Of a stretch of DNA of 64,000 bases, positions 17,229 through 25,090 are shown one piece after another. The first letter of the stretch is position 1. Each line of letters begins with the position of its first letter. Made by a program: the position numbers and the translations under genes. Source of the DNA: Candidatus Thiodictyon syntrophicum (GTDB taxonomy: Bacteria > Pseudomonadota > Gammaproteobacteria > Chromatiales > Chromatiaceae); NCBI RefSeq assembly GCF_002813775.1, contig NZ_CP020370.1, positions 6,597,501 through 6,661,500 of the forward strand. The letters are read 5' to 3'. The notes under the pieces are model-generated. The model had not been told where the DNA came from, made no database searches, and saw nothing but the letters and a program-made list of their open reading frames with translations.

Positions 17229-18340
17229 AGCTTCTGCTCCAGTTCTTCGACGGTGACTGGTTGACGAACGGCCGCCTCCGCCTTGACCCGGCCCCGCGCG
17301 CTGGTCGCGACGACACCGCCGACGACGGCGCCGAGCGCGCCGGCCGCGAGCAGATAGTCCTGGGCGGGACCGGTGGGCACCGACAGCGGCACATAGAAGC
17401 CCCCGGCGTCCCAGAAGCGGGGTTCGGCGCAGCCGAGACATGGGTGCCCGGCCTCGATCGGCCAACTGGTGCCCGAATTCCAGCGCATGGTGGCGCAGGC
17501 GTTGTAGGTGCTGGGGCCCTTGCAGCCGAGCCGGTACAGGCACCAGCCCGCGCGCGCGCCCGCGTCGTCGAAGGTCTCGGCGAACAGGCCCTTGTCATAG
17601 AAGGGGCGGCGATAGCAGCGGTCGTGGATCGACTGGCCGAAGAAGGCCAGGGGCCGGTGATATTCATCCAACTCGGGCAGGCGCCCGAAGGTCAGGAAAT
17701 GGGCGAGGACGCCGGTGATGACCATGGGCACCGGCGGGCAGCCGGAGACATTGACGACGGGTCTGTCCTTCACCAGATCCATGACCGAGACCGCCCCGGT
17801 CGGGTTGGGGGCGGCGGCCGGCAGACCGCCGAAGGCCGCGCAGGTGCCGACCGCGATCACCGCCGCGGCGCCCTCCACCGCCTCCATCAGCATGGCATAG
17901 TTGCTGACCCCGGCGATGGTGGAATAGCCCGGATTGGCGTCCGGACCCGGGAGCGACCCATCGACGATCAACAGATAGTTGCCGTGGTTATCGCGCATGG
18001 CCTGCTCGCGGGCGGCCTCGGCCGCCTCCCCGGCCGCGGCCTGGAGGGTGTGGTGATAGTCGAGCGAGATGAGATCCAGGATCAGGTCCTCGACGGTCGG
18101 CGCATGGCTGCGCGTCAGGGACTCGGTGCACCCGGTGCACTCCTGGAAGGACAGCCAGATCACGCTGGGGCGCCGCGCCCGCTCCAGGGCCGCGGCAATG
18201 GCCGGGATCATGGCGGGCGGCAGGGCCATCATGGAGGCCGTGGCGGCGCAGAACTTCAGGAAGCCGCGGCGCGAGACGCCGTGCTCGCGCAGGCGCTCGG
18301 CCAGGCCCTTCTCAAGCGGATTCTTCTCAAAGACCCTCAT
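17225..18340 (-). CDS. hynS: [NiFe] hydrogenase small subunit HynS
   Basis: A 371-aa precursor that carries three iron-sulfur clusters and relays electrons from HynL. It starts with a twin-arginine signal, SRRGFLKFCAATASMMALPP. The proximal cluster ligands begin at FQECTGCTES and continue at GTCAAFGG and SGCPPVP. The medial and distal ligands lie in DRCYRR, GWCLYRLGCKGPSTYNAC and HPCLGCAEP. The C-terminus has a hydrophobic anchor (LLAAGALGAVVGGVVATS). It lacks both extra cysteines of oxygen-tolerant enzymes, so a standard [4Fe-4S] proximal cluster is expected. An AGGAG box precedes the ATG. Confidence 0.96.
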   Translation of the reverse strand: MRVFEKNPLEKGLAERLREHGVSRRGFLKFCAATASMMALPPAMIPAIAAALERARRPSVIWLSFQECTGCTESLTRSHAPTVEDLILDLISLDYHHTLQAAAGEAAEAAREQAMRDNHGNYLLIVDGSLPGPDANPGYSTIAGVSNYAMLMEAVEGAAAVIAVGTCAAFGGLPAAAPNPTGAVSVMDLVKDRPVVNVSGCPPVPMVITGVLAHFLTFGRLPELDEYHRPLAFFGQSIHDRCYRRPFYDKGLFAETFDDAGARAGWCLYRLGCKGPSTYNACATMRWNSGTSWPIEAGHPCLGCAEPRFWDAGGFYVPLSVPTGPAQDYLLAAGALGAVVGGVVATSARGRVKAEAAVRQPVTVEELEQKL

Positions 18341-18359
18341 GGTCGCTCCTGTAAGGATG

Positions 18360-18797
18360 TCAGGATAGCGGGTGCGAGCCGCCCGGTGTCGCCGTGCTCA
18401 GGCGGGTGTCGAGCGTGGCGACGGCGGTGTCGAGTTCCCGGCACTGGGTGCGCAGGATCGCGGGGATACAGGTCACTTCCAGATGCAGGGCCAGGCGTTG
18501 GCCCTCGGCATTGCGGTAATCCACGAGCCAAACCCCGGGGATGGCGGTCTCCTGGACGCTGGTCGGACCCAGGGCCTCGATGGTGGCGAGGACCTCCCCG
18601 GTGCCGAGCAGGGCGGTGAGCCAGGCCTCGTCCCCCGCGCCGAACGGCAGCGCGTGCAGATCGATCCGGGTCGCCTCGCCGGTACTGATCAGGCGCTCCA
18701 GGGCGTGGCGGACCTCATGCAGGATGGCGAGCGCATTGCCATGACAGGCGTCGCCGTCCGCCGCGACGCGCACTGGGATGCTGGACAACCCGGACAT
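18360..18797 (-). CDS. HupH/HyaF-like hydrogenase expression protein, half size
   Basis: A 145-aa protein similar to the C-terminal domain of HupH/HyaF, a factor needed to make active uptake hydrogenase. The recognisable part runs from LPFGAGDEAWLTALLGTGEV through SVQETAIPGVWLVDYRNAEG to LEVTCIPAIL, which is the family core. Typical HupH proteins are about 280 aa with two related halves, and only one half is present. It lies 19 nt upstream of hynS on the same strand and is probably co-transcribed with the hydrogenase. An AAGAGG box sits 8 nt before the ATG. Confidence 0.82.
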   Translation of the reverse strand: MSGLSSIPVRVAADGDACHGNALAILHEVRHALERLISTGEATRIDLHALPFGAGDEAWLTALLGTGEVLATIEALGPTSVQETAIPGVWLVDYRNAEGQRLALHLEVTCIPAILRTQCRELDTAVATLDTRLSTATPGGSHPLS

Positions 18798-18945
18798 GGC
18801 TTGTGCCTCTTGACATGGTTGGTTGATTTCGGATGCCGCGACCCGCGGGGGATAAAACGCCGACCAGTAAAGTTAGCAGTTTAGCAAAGGCCGAAATACT
18901 CTGTTGCGCGTGTCGGGCCAGCGTTCCAGTCGCCAGCGAGGAACT

Positions 18946-19055
18946 GGACAGGATTAACAGGATTTTTCAGGATTAACCGGATAATAACAATGCGATTGTA
19001 GTCATCGGCACGTCCCGAAACCTTGTTAATCCTGCGCAATCCTGTTGATCTTGTC
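18946..19055. repeat. Palindromic element with CAGGATTAACAGGATT arms
   Basis: The left arm (18946-18980) carries GGACAGGATTAACAGGATTT. The right arm (19021-19055) carries AATCCTGTTGATCTTGTC, an imperfect reverse complement. The intervening 40 bp is unremarkable. The right end touches the stop codon of hynD. The element separates hynD from the HupH-like gene and could decouple their transcription. Confidence 0.8.
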
Positions 19056-19606
19056 TATGTGCGACCATCCGATACGGTTGTCGATGCTTGGTTTGTGGCC
19101 CGTGACTGGTCGGTCTCAGGCAAAGCCTCGCAATCCTGGGTGTCCCACACCCCGAGCAGTTCCTGCACCCGAGCCATAGCGACCGGGACCGCCGCGGCCA
19201 CGGCCGGGGTGAGACCGTCGCCCCAGTCGATAACGGCGGGCTCGATACCGATCAGGGCGCGCCGCTCGGGCAGGCGGCCGGTGAGGCGCACCATGTCCAT
19301 CAGGTCGGCAAGGCTCACCTCGTGCACGCTCTTGGCGGGCAGGCTCACCTGGCGGTCCATCGCCTCACCCTCGAAAACCCGCACGCTCCCCGGGGCCTCC
19401 CCCAGGGCCGCGGCGTCCACCACGATCAGGCGCTCACACTCCTCGATCGGCATCGCCAGCGTAAAGCTCAGGGTCCCGCCATCGAGGAACAGCAGGAGCG
19501 CGGCCGGGTCAGTCTCGGACTCGAGGCGCCGCACCACGACAGGTCCCACGGCCTCGTCGGTCATGAGGGTGTTGCCGAGGCCGAGGATCAGGGTTTTCCG
19601 GGTCAT
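19055..19606 (-). CDS. hynD: Hydrogenase maturation protease HynD
   Basis: A 183-aa nickel-dependent endopeptidase of the HyaD/HybD/HoxM family, which removes the C-terminal extension of the large subunit after Ni insertion. It starts TRKTLILGLGNTLMTDEAVG, the family signature with metal-ligand Glu/Asp. It continues with FLDGGTLSF (second acidic ligand) and KSVHEVSLADLM (His ligand). The ATG at 19606 matches homologue starts. Most probably it serves HynL, next in line on the same strand, but HupL could also be a substrate because no second protease is visible. The last 20 residues are not conserved and run to a repeat junction. Confidence 0.93.
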   Translation of the reverse strand: MTRKTLILGLGNTLMTDEAVGPVVVRRLESETDPAALLLFLDGGTLSFTLAMPIEECERLIVVDAAALGEAPGSVRVFEGEAMDRQVSLPAKSVHEVSLADLMDMVRLTGRLPERRALIGIEPAVIDWGDGLTPAVAAAVPVAMARVQELLGVWDTQDCEALPETDQSRATNQASTTVSDGRT

Positions 19607-19660
19607 AGGGTGGTCCACTTTTTTTGTCCTCAATCCGGCAGTTGGTCACGCCAAAGCCGT

Positions 19661-19797
19661 CACTGCCATTAAGTTGAGGCGCACTCGCCGACCGGGTCGC
19701 CTCTACCTGGAGTCCAAGGCTTCAGCCTTGGCGCGCTCCAAGGCTGAAGCCTTGGACTCCAGGCGCTTAGGCTGCGGCGCTTGACTTAACGGCAGTG
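19661..19797. repeat. Inverted-repeat element with CTGGAGTCCAAGGCTTCAGC hairpin, copy 1
   Basis: Terminal inverted repeats are CACTGCCATTAAGTTGAGGC (19661) and GCGCTTGACTTAACGGCAGT (19777). Inside is a near-perfect 56-bp hairpin, 19707-19762, built on CCAAGGCTTCAGCCTTGG. A second copy is at 60765-60866, a lone hairpin arm at about 21289-21316 and a lone terminal arm at about 44091-44110. It lies between divergent hynD and hypC. Confidence 0.87.
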
Positions 19798-19892
19798 AGG
19801 CGAAGCCGTGCGGAGAATTCGCCGACACCTTGCCCCGAGCGGCCCCAAGGCTTAGCCTGTGTCGATCATCCCAGTTTCGGAGTCCGCCTACC

Positions 19893-20147
19893 GTGTGTCT
19901 CGGCATCCCGATGCAGATCCAATCCATCGACGGCTTCGTCGCCCAGTGCACCGCCAAGGGTGCGCAGCGCGAGGCCAATCTCTTCATGCTCCAGCACGAG
20001 CCGCCGGCCGTCGGTGACTATGTGGTCATCCATCTGGGCTACGCCGTGAACCGCATCAGCGAGGAGGACGCCGCGGCCGCCTGGGAGGTCTACGACGAGA
20101 TGCTGGCCGCCGACGATGCGTCCGCGCTACTGCGTCTGCCCGTGTAG
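19893..20147 (+). CDS. hypC: Hydrogenase maturation chaperone HypC/HybG
   Basis: An 84-aa chaperone that carries the Fe(CN)2CO unit with HypD and delivers it to the hydrogenase large subunit. The GTG start at 19893 gives (M)CLGIPMQIQSIDGFVAQC, and the cysteine directly after the initiator is the essential one. The rest, PPAVGDYVVIHLGYAVNRIS followed by EEDAAAAWEVYDEML, is the standard small beta-barrel plus helix. It is transcribed divergently from hynD, with no hypABDEF in the window. The remaining maturation genes must be elsewhere. Confidence 0.93.
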   Translation: MCLGIPMQIQSIDGFVAQCTAKGAQREANLFMLQHEPPAVGDYVVIHLGYAVNRISEEDAAAAWEVYDEMLAADDASALLRLPV

Positions 20148-20234
20148 GGTCCGCTGTGCGGACCAAGGACCTCGCAGGACGAAATCACTCTGGTTGCCAT
20201 CGCGTCTTTCGCGGCGCGACGCCCACATCCAGCA

Positions 20235-20696
20235 TCAACCCAGCGCGAAAAACGCGTTAGCGATGGCATACTGACGCTCCGCCTCGCTCACCTGCGCCAC
20301 CTCCTCGGACTCCATCATCGCGCAGTTGACCGCCATGCGCGCCTGGACCGCGGCCTTCCAGGCCGGATTCTGGCGCTCGGCCAGTTGCGCCTCGGGGGTC
20401 AGGGCCGCGGCGACGGCGGCGGCGACGAAGTGATCGGCCTGGGCCAGCCAATCCGTGTCCTTGCCGCAGTCCGTGTAGGTCCGCGTCGCGTAGCCCTTGG
20501 CCGCCCGGTAGGCGTCCTCCAGTTCCCCCGGGGCCGCGTCCGCGCGCAGCGCCGTCTCGATGGCCCGCCTGACGCGCTCGTCGCCCAAAAGCGACGCGAC
20601 ACCTTGGGCGAAGCGGGCGCCGAGCAGCCGCTGCCGCTGCGGGTCGAGCGCCTTGACGGCTTCACGCAGTTCCTGATCGTTCTGAATCTTCGGCAT
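20235..20696 (-). CDS. Hypothetical helical protein
   Basis: A 153-aa, mostly helical, soluble protein starting MPKIQNDQELREAVKALDPQ. It has a segment with a single DCGKDTDW and a C-terminal NCAMMESEEVAQVSEAERQ stretch. A GGAG box precedes the ATG. I do not recognise the family. Composition and codon usage are like the neighbours, so it is probably a real gene. Nothing nearby points to a role. Confidence 0.65.
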   Translation of the reverse strand: MPKIQNDQELREAVKALDPQRQRLLGARFAQGVASLLGDERVRRAIETALRADAAPGELEDAYRAAKGYATRTYTDCGKDTDWLAQADHFVAAAVAAALTPEAQLAERQNPAWKAAVQARMAVNCAMMESEEVAQVSEAERQYAIANAFFALG

Positions 20697-20809
20697 GGTG
20701 TGCTCCTCGAACCGGCGGGTGACAGATCGGGCTGGGGGACGGCTGGAGACCGCCCCGGATCGTCTCTTAGTATATCAGCAACTGCCGATGCAACCCGCGT
20801 TGACCTGGC

Positions 20810-21193
20810 CTACAACAGCTTGACCAGTGCCGCCAGGGCGCCGACCTGGGCGAACATGAGCGGGATGAGCCACATCAGCAGGGTGTTGCGGCTGCGTTCG
20901 ATCGCGGTCGTGACCTCACCGCGTAATTGCTCAATCTCTTTGCGCAGTCGCAGTTCCGTCTCGCGCTGTTCGCCGCGCAACTGCTCGATCTGCAAGCTGA
21001 GGTCCGCGCGCACTTGCATGATCTCTTGCTGGAGGCGCAACTCGGTCTCGCGCAACTGCTGGTGGGTTACCAAGTCCGGCAAGTGCGGATAGCGCTCTTC
21101 CAGACGCTCGAAGGCGGCGGCGATCAGGCGCGCCCGCGCCCGCTCGTCCGGCGCGCTGGCGAGGGCTTCATAAAGTTCGACTACAGAGCCCAT
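20810..21193 (-). CDS. Coiled-coil protein with C-terminal membrane anchor
   Basis: A 127-aa protein. Residues 1-40 are helical (VVELYEALASAPDERARARL). Residues about 45-100 are a long coiled coil with repeated QLRETELRLQQEI and QRETELRLRKEIEQLRGE units. The last 22 residues, LLMWLIPLMFAQVGALAALV, form a membrane helix. The layout resembles the DUF1640 (CCDC90-like) group, although similarity is weak. A GGAGGGA box lies upstream of the ATG. It may be a membrane-tethered scaffold, but function is unknown. Confidence 0.7.
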   Translation of the reverse strand: MGSVVELYEALASAPDERARARLIAAAFERLEERYPHLPDLVTHQQLRETELRLQQEIMQVRADLSLQIEQLRGEQRETELRLRKEIEQLRGEVTTAIERSRNTLLMWLIPLMFAQVGALAALVKLL

Positions 21194-21351
21194 GGGGTTG
21201 CTCCCTCCGGGGATACGGGGTTGGTCCGGCTACAGTGTACCCCAGACGTCATGGCCGACACGTCGGAGTCCCGGGTCTTGGCCCTGTACATCCAAGGCTG
21301 AAGCCTTGGACTCCGGTCCGAGGCGGCCGGAACGATGATCGAGGCCGGGTT

Positions 21352-23259
21352 CTATTTGCGCAAGACATAGGTCCCGGGCGCGGCGCAGAGCGGGCTTAGC
21401 CCCTTCTCCGGCGCGCCCAGCGCGGGCGGCGGCACCTGCTGCGCGGCCGAATACCGCACCAGCCACGCCTCCCAGACCGGCCACCAGGAGCCGCTCTGCC
21501 TGGGCGTCGTCGCCTGCCAGGTGTCGGGATCGACATAGCGATCCGCATCGGTACGCGACGCCACCTGGTAACTGCGTCGGGCATGACCCGGCTCGCTGAC
21601 GATACCAGCGTTGTGACCGCCGCTGGTGAGCAGAAAGGTGACCTCCTCGGCATCGGCCAGCAGGTTGATCTTATAGACGGAACGCCAGGGGGCGACGTGG
21701 TCCTTTTCGGTCGCGACCGCGAAGATCGAGGCCTGGATATCGGTGATGGCGATGGGACGGTCATCGACCCGGTAATGGCCGGTCGCCAGTTCGTTGCGCA
21801 GGAAGAGCTGACGCAGGTACTGCGAGTGCATCCGAAACGGCAGCCGGGTCGGATCGGCATTCCAGGCCATCAGGTCGTTCTGCGATTGACGCCGGCCCAG
21901 CAGATAGTCATGGATCAGCCGCGACCAGATCAGATCATTGGAGCGCAGCAACTGGAAGGCGCCCGCCATCTGGTCGGCGCCCAGATAGCCTTGCTCCGAC
22001 ATCACGTCTTCGAGAAAGGCGACCTGATTCTCATTGATGAACAACAGCAATTCACCGGCCTCGGTGAAATCGGTCTGGGCCGCGAGCAGGGTGACCGTTT
22101 TGAGGCGCTGATCGTTGTCGCGGGCCATGGCCGCGGCGGCGATGGTCAGCAGGGTCCCGCCCAGGCAATAGCCGACGGCGTGGACCGCGGTGCCCGGCCG
22201 GATTGCTGAGATCGCATCCAGCGCCGCCATCACCCCCTCGCGCCGGTAATCCGCAAGCCCCAGGTCGCGGTCCTCGGCGCCCGGATTCAGCCAGGAGATG
22301 GTGAACACCGTGTGCCCCTGCTCCACCAGATAGCGGATCAGCGAGTTGTGCGGCGACAGATCGAGGATATAGTATTTCATGATCCAGGCGGGCACGATAA
22401 GGATCGGCTCGGCATAGACCAGCGGCGTGACCGGCTGGTACTGAATCAACTCGATCAGCGCGTTACGGAAGATGACCTGGCCGGGCGTGACCGCTACATC
22501 GCGGCCGACCACAAAGGTGTCGCTCGACGCATCGCGCGGTTCAGCGCCACTGCGGCTTTGCATATCGGCCAGGAAATTAGTCCACCCACGGACCAGATTC
22601 TGCCCGCCCTCCGCCATGGTCGCCTTGAGTATCTCGGGATTGGTGAGCGGCGAGTTCGACGGCGAAAACATGTCCAGAATCTGCCGGGTCACGAATGACA
22701 CGATCGCCTCATTGCGCTCATCGACCCCGCGATTATGGGTGGTGGCGTTGTGCCACCACTGTTGGGTCAGCAGGAACGACTGATAGATCAGGTTATAGGG
22801 CCACTGCTGCCAACCCTCACCGGCAAACCGATGGTCCTGGGGCAGGGGTGCGATGCAGGGCGCCGCCGCCTGGCCTTGCAGCGACTGACCCGCATACACC
22901 GCCAGCCGAACCAGCTTGCGGACCGCCTTTTCGGTCAACAGCGCCTGCTTACCCGGCGCCAGCCCCAGATGCAGCAGCCAATCGGAATAGGCCATGGCCA
23001 GCACCGTCGGGGAGATGCCCCCGGTAGCGCGCGCCAGATTGGCGTTGACCATCCGGTCGATGGTTTCGGGGACCTGACTACCGAGCAACGAGCGCGCAAT
23101 GGCATCGACCCGATAGGCCGCCGACGCTTGGCCGCCCGCCCCTGCTGCCGCCGCAAGCGCCGGCCCGGCAGGACGCGGTACGTGCACCGCCGTGGGTGGC
23201 GGGACGACCGGGGCGCCCGTGCCGGGGTTCGTCGGGCGGGGCTCATTGGGGTCTGGCAT
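21352..23259 (-). CDS. phaC: Poly(R)-hydroxyalkanoate synthase, class I/II type
   Basis: The 635-aa enzyme polymerises (R)-3-hydroxyacyl-CoA into PHA granules. The N-terminal PhaC domain includes FAGEGWQQWPYNLIYQSFLL (near residue 150). The catalytic triad is visible as the lipase-like box GYCLGG (Cys, near residue 340), the Asp region ATEKDHVAPWRSV and the His in LLTSGGHNAGIV. Its length and extended proline-rich N-terminus fit the long class I/II enzymes. The Chromatium-type class III enzyme is about 355 aa and needs PhaE. No phaE, phaA or phaB is adjacent. The ATG at 23259 (MPDPNEPRPTNPG) was preferred to the open extension to 23550. Confidence 0.93.
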   Translation of the reverse strand: MPDPNEPRPTNPGTGAPVVPPPTAVHVPRPAGPALAAAAGAGGQASAAYRVDAIARSLLGSQVPETIDRMVNANLARATGGISPTVLAMAYSDWLLHLGLAPGKQALLTEKAVRKLVRLAVYAGQSLQGQAAAPCIAPLPQDHRFAGEGWQQWPYNLIYQSFLLTQQWWHNATTHNRGVDERNEAIVSFVTRQILDMFSPSNSPLTNPEILKATMAEGGQNLVRGWTNFLADMQSRSGAEPRDASSDTFVVGRDVAVTPGQVIFRNALIELIQYQPVTPLVYAEPILIVPAWIMKYYILDLSPHNSLIRYLVEQGHTVFTISWLNPGAEDRDLGLADYRREGVMAALDAISAIRPGTAVHAVGYCLGGTLLTIAAAAMARDNDQRLKTVTLLAAQTDFTEAGELLLFINENQVAFLEDVMSEQGYLGADQMAGAFQLLRSNDLIWSRLIHDYLLGRRQSQNDLMAWNADPTRLPFRMHSQYLRQLFLRNELATGHYRVDDRPIAITDIQASIFAVATEKDHVAPWRSVYKINLLADAEEVTFLLTSGGHNAGIVSEPGHARRSYQVASRTDADRYVDPDTWQATTPRQSGSWWPVWEAWLVRYSAAQQVPPPALGAPEKGLSPLCAAPGTYVLRK

Positions 23260-23571
23260 GAGGGTACACCTGTGGCTGGCGGACGATACTGTTTCCAGGG
23301 GCCACGCGAGAGCAGCAGCACCTGGTGGAGACGCTGATCGGGCTTGAACTGCGACGACACCCCAAGCATAGCGCATCTGGGGTCGGCCTCGGCCGCGGTC
23401 CCGCTCAAGGGGCGGACCGGCCCTCGCCGCCGAGGTCCAGGGGTAAAGCGCGCCGCAGGCCTTTGCTCTGCGAGAAGTTGCCACCATTGACCCGGGACAT
23501 GATAATGATCCAATCTTGCCGCCCTTGGGCGGCCACCACAACCCAACCACACCAACAGGAAAAATAACAGC
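23260..23571. other. Divergent intergenic region phaC/pntAA, no gene seen
   Basis: These 312 bases separate the divergent phaC and pntAA starts and must hold both promoters. The open frame on the minus strand is only an upstream continuation of phaC with no similarity. I see no palindrome or convincing promoter pair. An AACAGGAAAAATAACAGC stretch gives the pntAA ribosome binding site. Confidence 0.6.
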
Positions 23572-24657
23572 ATGAAGATCGGGGTTTCCCTGGAGACTCG
23601 GCCGGGAGAGGCGCGTGTCGCCTCCACGCCTGAGGTGGTAAAGAAGTTCGCGGCCAAGGGCTTCGAGGTGCTCGTCGAACGCGGCGCCGGCGTGCGGGCC
23701 GGTTACCCGGACACCGAGTACGAGGCGGCCGGTGCCCGCGTGACGGACCGGGCCGGCGCCTACGACACGGACCTGCTGCTCAAGGTGCGCCGCCCGGACG
23801 CCGCGGACGTGGCGGACATGCGCGCGGGTGGGATCTATATCGGGCTCATGGAGGGCTGCGGCGAGGACGAGATGGTCGCCGCCATGCGGGCCAAGGGCAT
23901 CCGGGTGCTGGCCATGGAGCGGATGCCCCGTACCTCGCGCGCCCAGTCGATGGACGTGCTGTCCTCGCAGGCCAATATCGCCGGTTACCGGGCGGTGATC
24001 GAGGCGGCCGCCCGCTATGGGCGCTTCTTCCCGATGATGATGACCTCCGCCGGGTCGGCCAAGCCCGCCCGGCTGGTGGTGCTGGGGGCCGGGGTCGCGG
24101 GGCTCCAGGCGATCGCGACCGCCCGCCGGCTGGGGGCCGAGGTCTTCGGCTACGACGTGCGCCCCGAGACCCGCGAGCAGATCCTCTCGCTCGGCGCCAA
24201 GCCGATCGACCTGGATCTCGGTGAGACCGGCTCAGGCGAAGGCGGCTACGCCAAGGAACTGTCCGCCGAGGCCAAGGCGCGCCAGCAGGCGGCCCTGGCC
24301 GATCAGCTCGCCCGCGCCCATGTCATCATCACCACCGCCCAGATCCCCTGTCGGCCGGCGCCGGTGCTGGTCACGGAGGCGGTTGTCCAGCGCCTGCGCC
24401 CGGGCTCGGTGATCGTGGACCTGGCGGCGGGCAGCGGCGGCAACTGCCCCCTGACGGTCCCGGACCAGGTGGTCGAGCGCCATGGGGTCGTGATCGTCGG
24501 TCACACCAATTACCCGTCCATGGTCGCCGCCGATGCCAGCGCCTTCTATGCCAAGAACCTGGCCAACCTGATCGAGATCATGGTCGACAAGGGCGACGCC
24601 GGACCTGTCCTCAAGGACCTGATGCAGGACGACATCACGGCGGCGATGCTGGGCTAG
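23572..24657 (+). CDS. pntAA: NAD(P) transhydrogenase alpha subunit, NAD-binding part
   Basis: This soluble domain I of the proton-translocating transhydrogenase (361 aa) binds NAD(H). The enzyme uses the proton gradient to transfer hydride from NADH to NADP+. Domain signatures include the start MKIGVSLETRPGEARVASTP, the SQANIAGYRAV segment with the RQD-loop region, the Rossmann motif VVLGAGVAGLQAIATARRLG (near residue 170) and the mobile loop YAKELSAE. The alpha subunit is split, with its membrane helices in the next gene, as in many photosynthetic alphaproteobacteria and Chromatiaceae. First gene of a four-gene operon. Confidence 0.96.
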   Translation: MKIGVSLETRPGEARVASTPEVVKKFAAKGFEVLVERGAGVRAGYPDTEYEAAGARVTDRAGAYDTDLLLKVRRPDAADVADMRAGGIYIGLMEGCGEDEMVAAMRAKGIRVLAMERMPRTSRAQSMDVLSSQANIAGYRAVIEAAARYGRFFPMMMTSAGSAKPARLVVLGAGVAGLQAIATARRLGAEVFGYDVRPETREQILSLGAKPIDLDLGETGSGEGGYAKELSAEAKARQQAALADQLARAHVIITTAQIPCRPAPVLVTEAVVQRLRPGSVIVDLAAGSGGNCPLTVPDQVVERHGVVIVGHTNYPSMVAADASAFYAKNLANLIEIMVDKGDAGPVLKDLMQDDITAAMLG

Positions 24658-24735
24658 GGTGTGCCGCGCGCACCGCAATCACCTCGAATCCTCAACCCGA
24701 CGGCGCGCCAGGCGCGCTCTAAGGAAACCACTGCC

Positions 24736-25023
24736 ATGTCTGAATCCTTGCTCGCACTCTATGTCTTTGTCCTGGCCTGTTTCATCGGCTATTACGTGAT
24801 CTGGGGCGTCACGCCCTCTCTGCATACGCCGCTGGTGGCCCTGACCAATGCCATCTCCGGTATCGTCGTGGTCGGTGCGCTGCTGGTCGCCGGGTTCGAG
24901 CAGGCCGGGACCGGCGCCTCGGTGCTCGGCTTCATCGCCGTGCTGCTCGCCTCCATCAACGTCTTCGGCGGCTTCCTGGTGACCCACCGGATGCTCTCGA
25001 TGTTCAAGAAGAAGCCCCGGTAG
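24736..25023 (+). CDS. pntAB: NAD(P) transhydrogenase alpha subunit, membrane part
   Basis: A 95-aa protein with three membrane helices ([34 protein letters not shown] and [20 protein letters not shown]). It supplies part of membrane domain II, through which protons pass. The conserved [14 protein letters not shown] and [14 protein letters not shown] segments are diagnostic. An AAGGAAA box precedes the ATG at 24736. It is flanked by pntAA and pntB with short gaps. Confidence 0.95.
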   Translation: MSESLLALYVFVLACFIGYYVIWGVTPSLHTPLVALTNAISGIVVVGALLVAGFEQAGTGASVLGFIAVLLASINVFGGFLVTHRMLSMFKKKPR

Positions 25024-25090
25024 GAGCGCCGCTCCCGACGGTATCCACCGCCCTGTTGCCACCCGGCGCTCACCACTGTAAGGAACATCA

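Noticed and set aside
16789-17667. Long minus-strand frame overlapping hynS and isp1
   Set aside because: Arg/Pro-rich shadow of hynS and isp1 in another frame. The ATGA overlap fixes the isp1 start.
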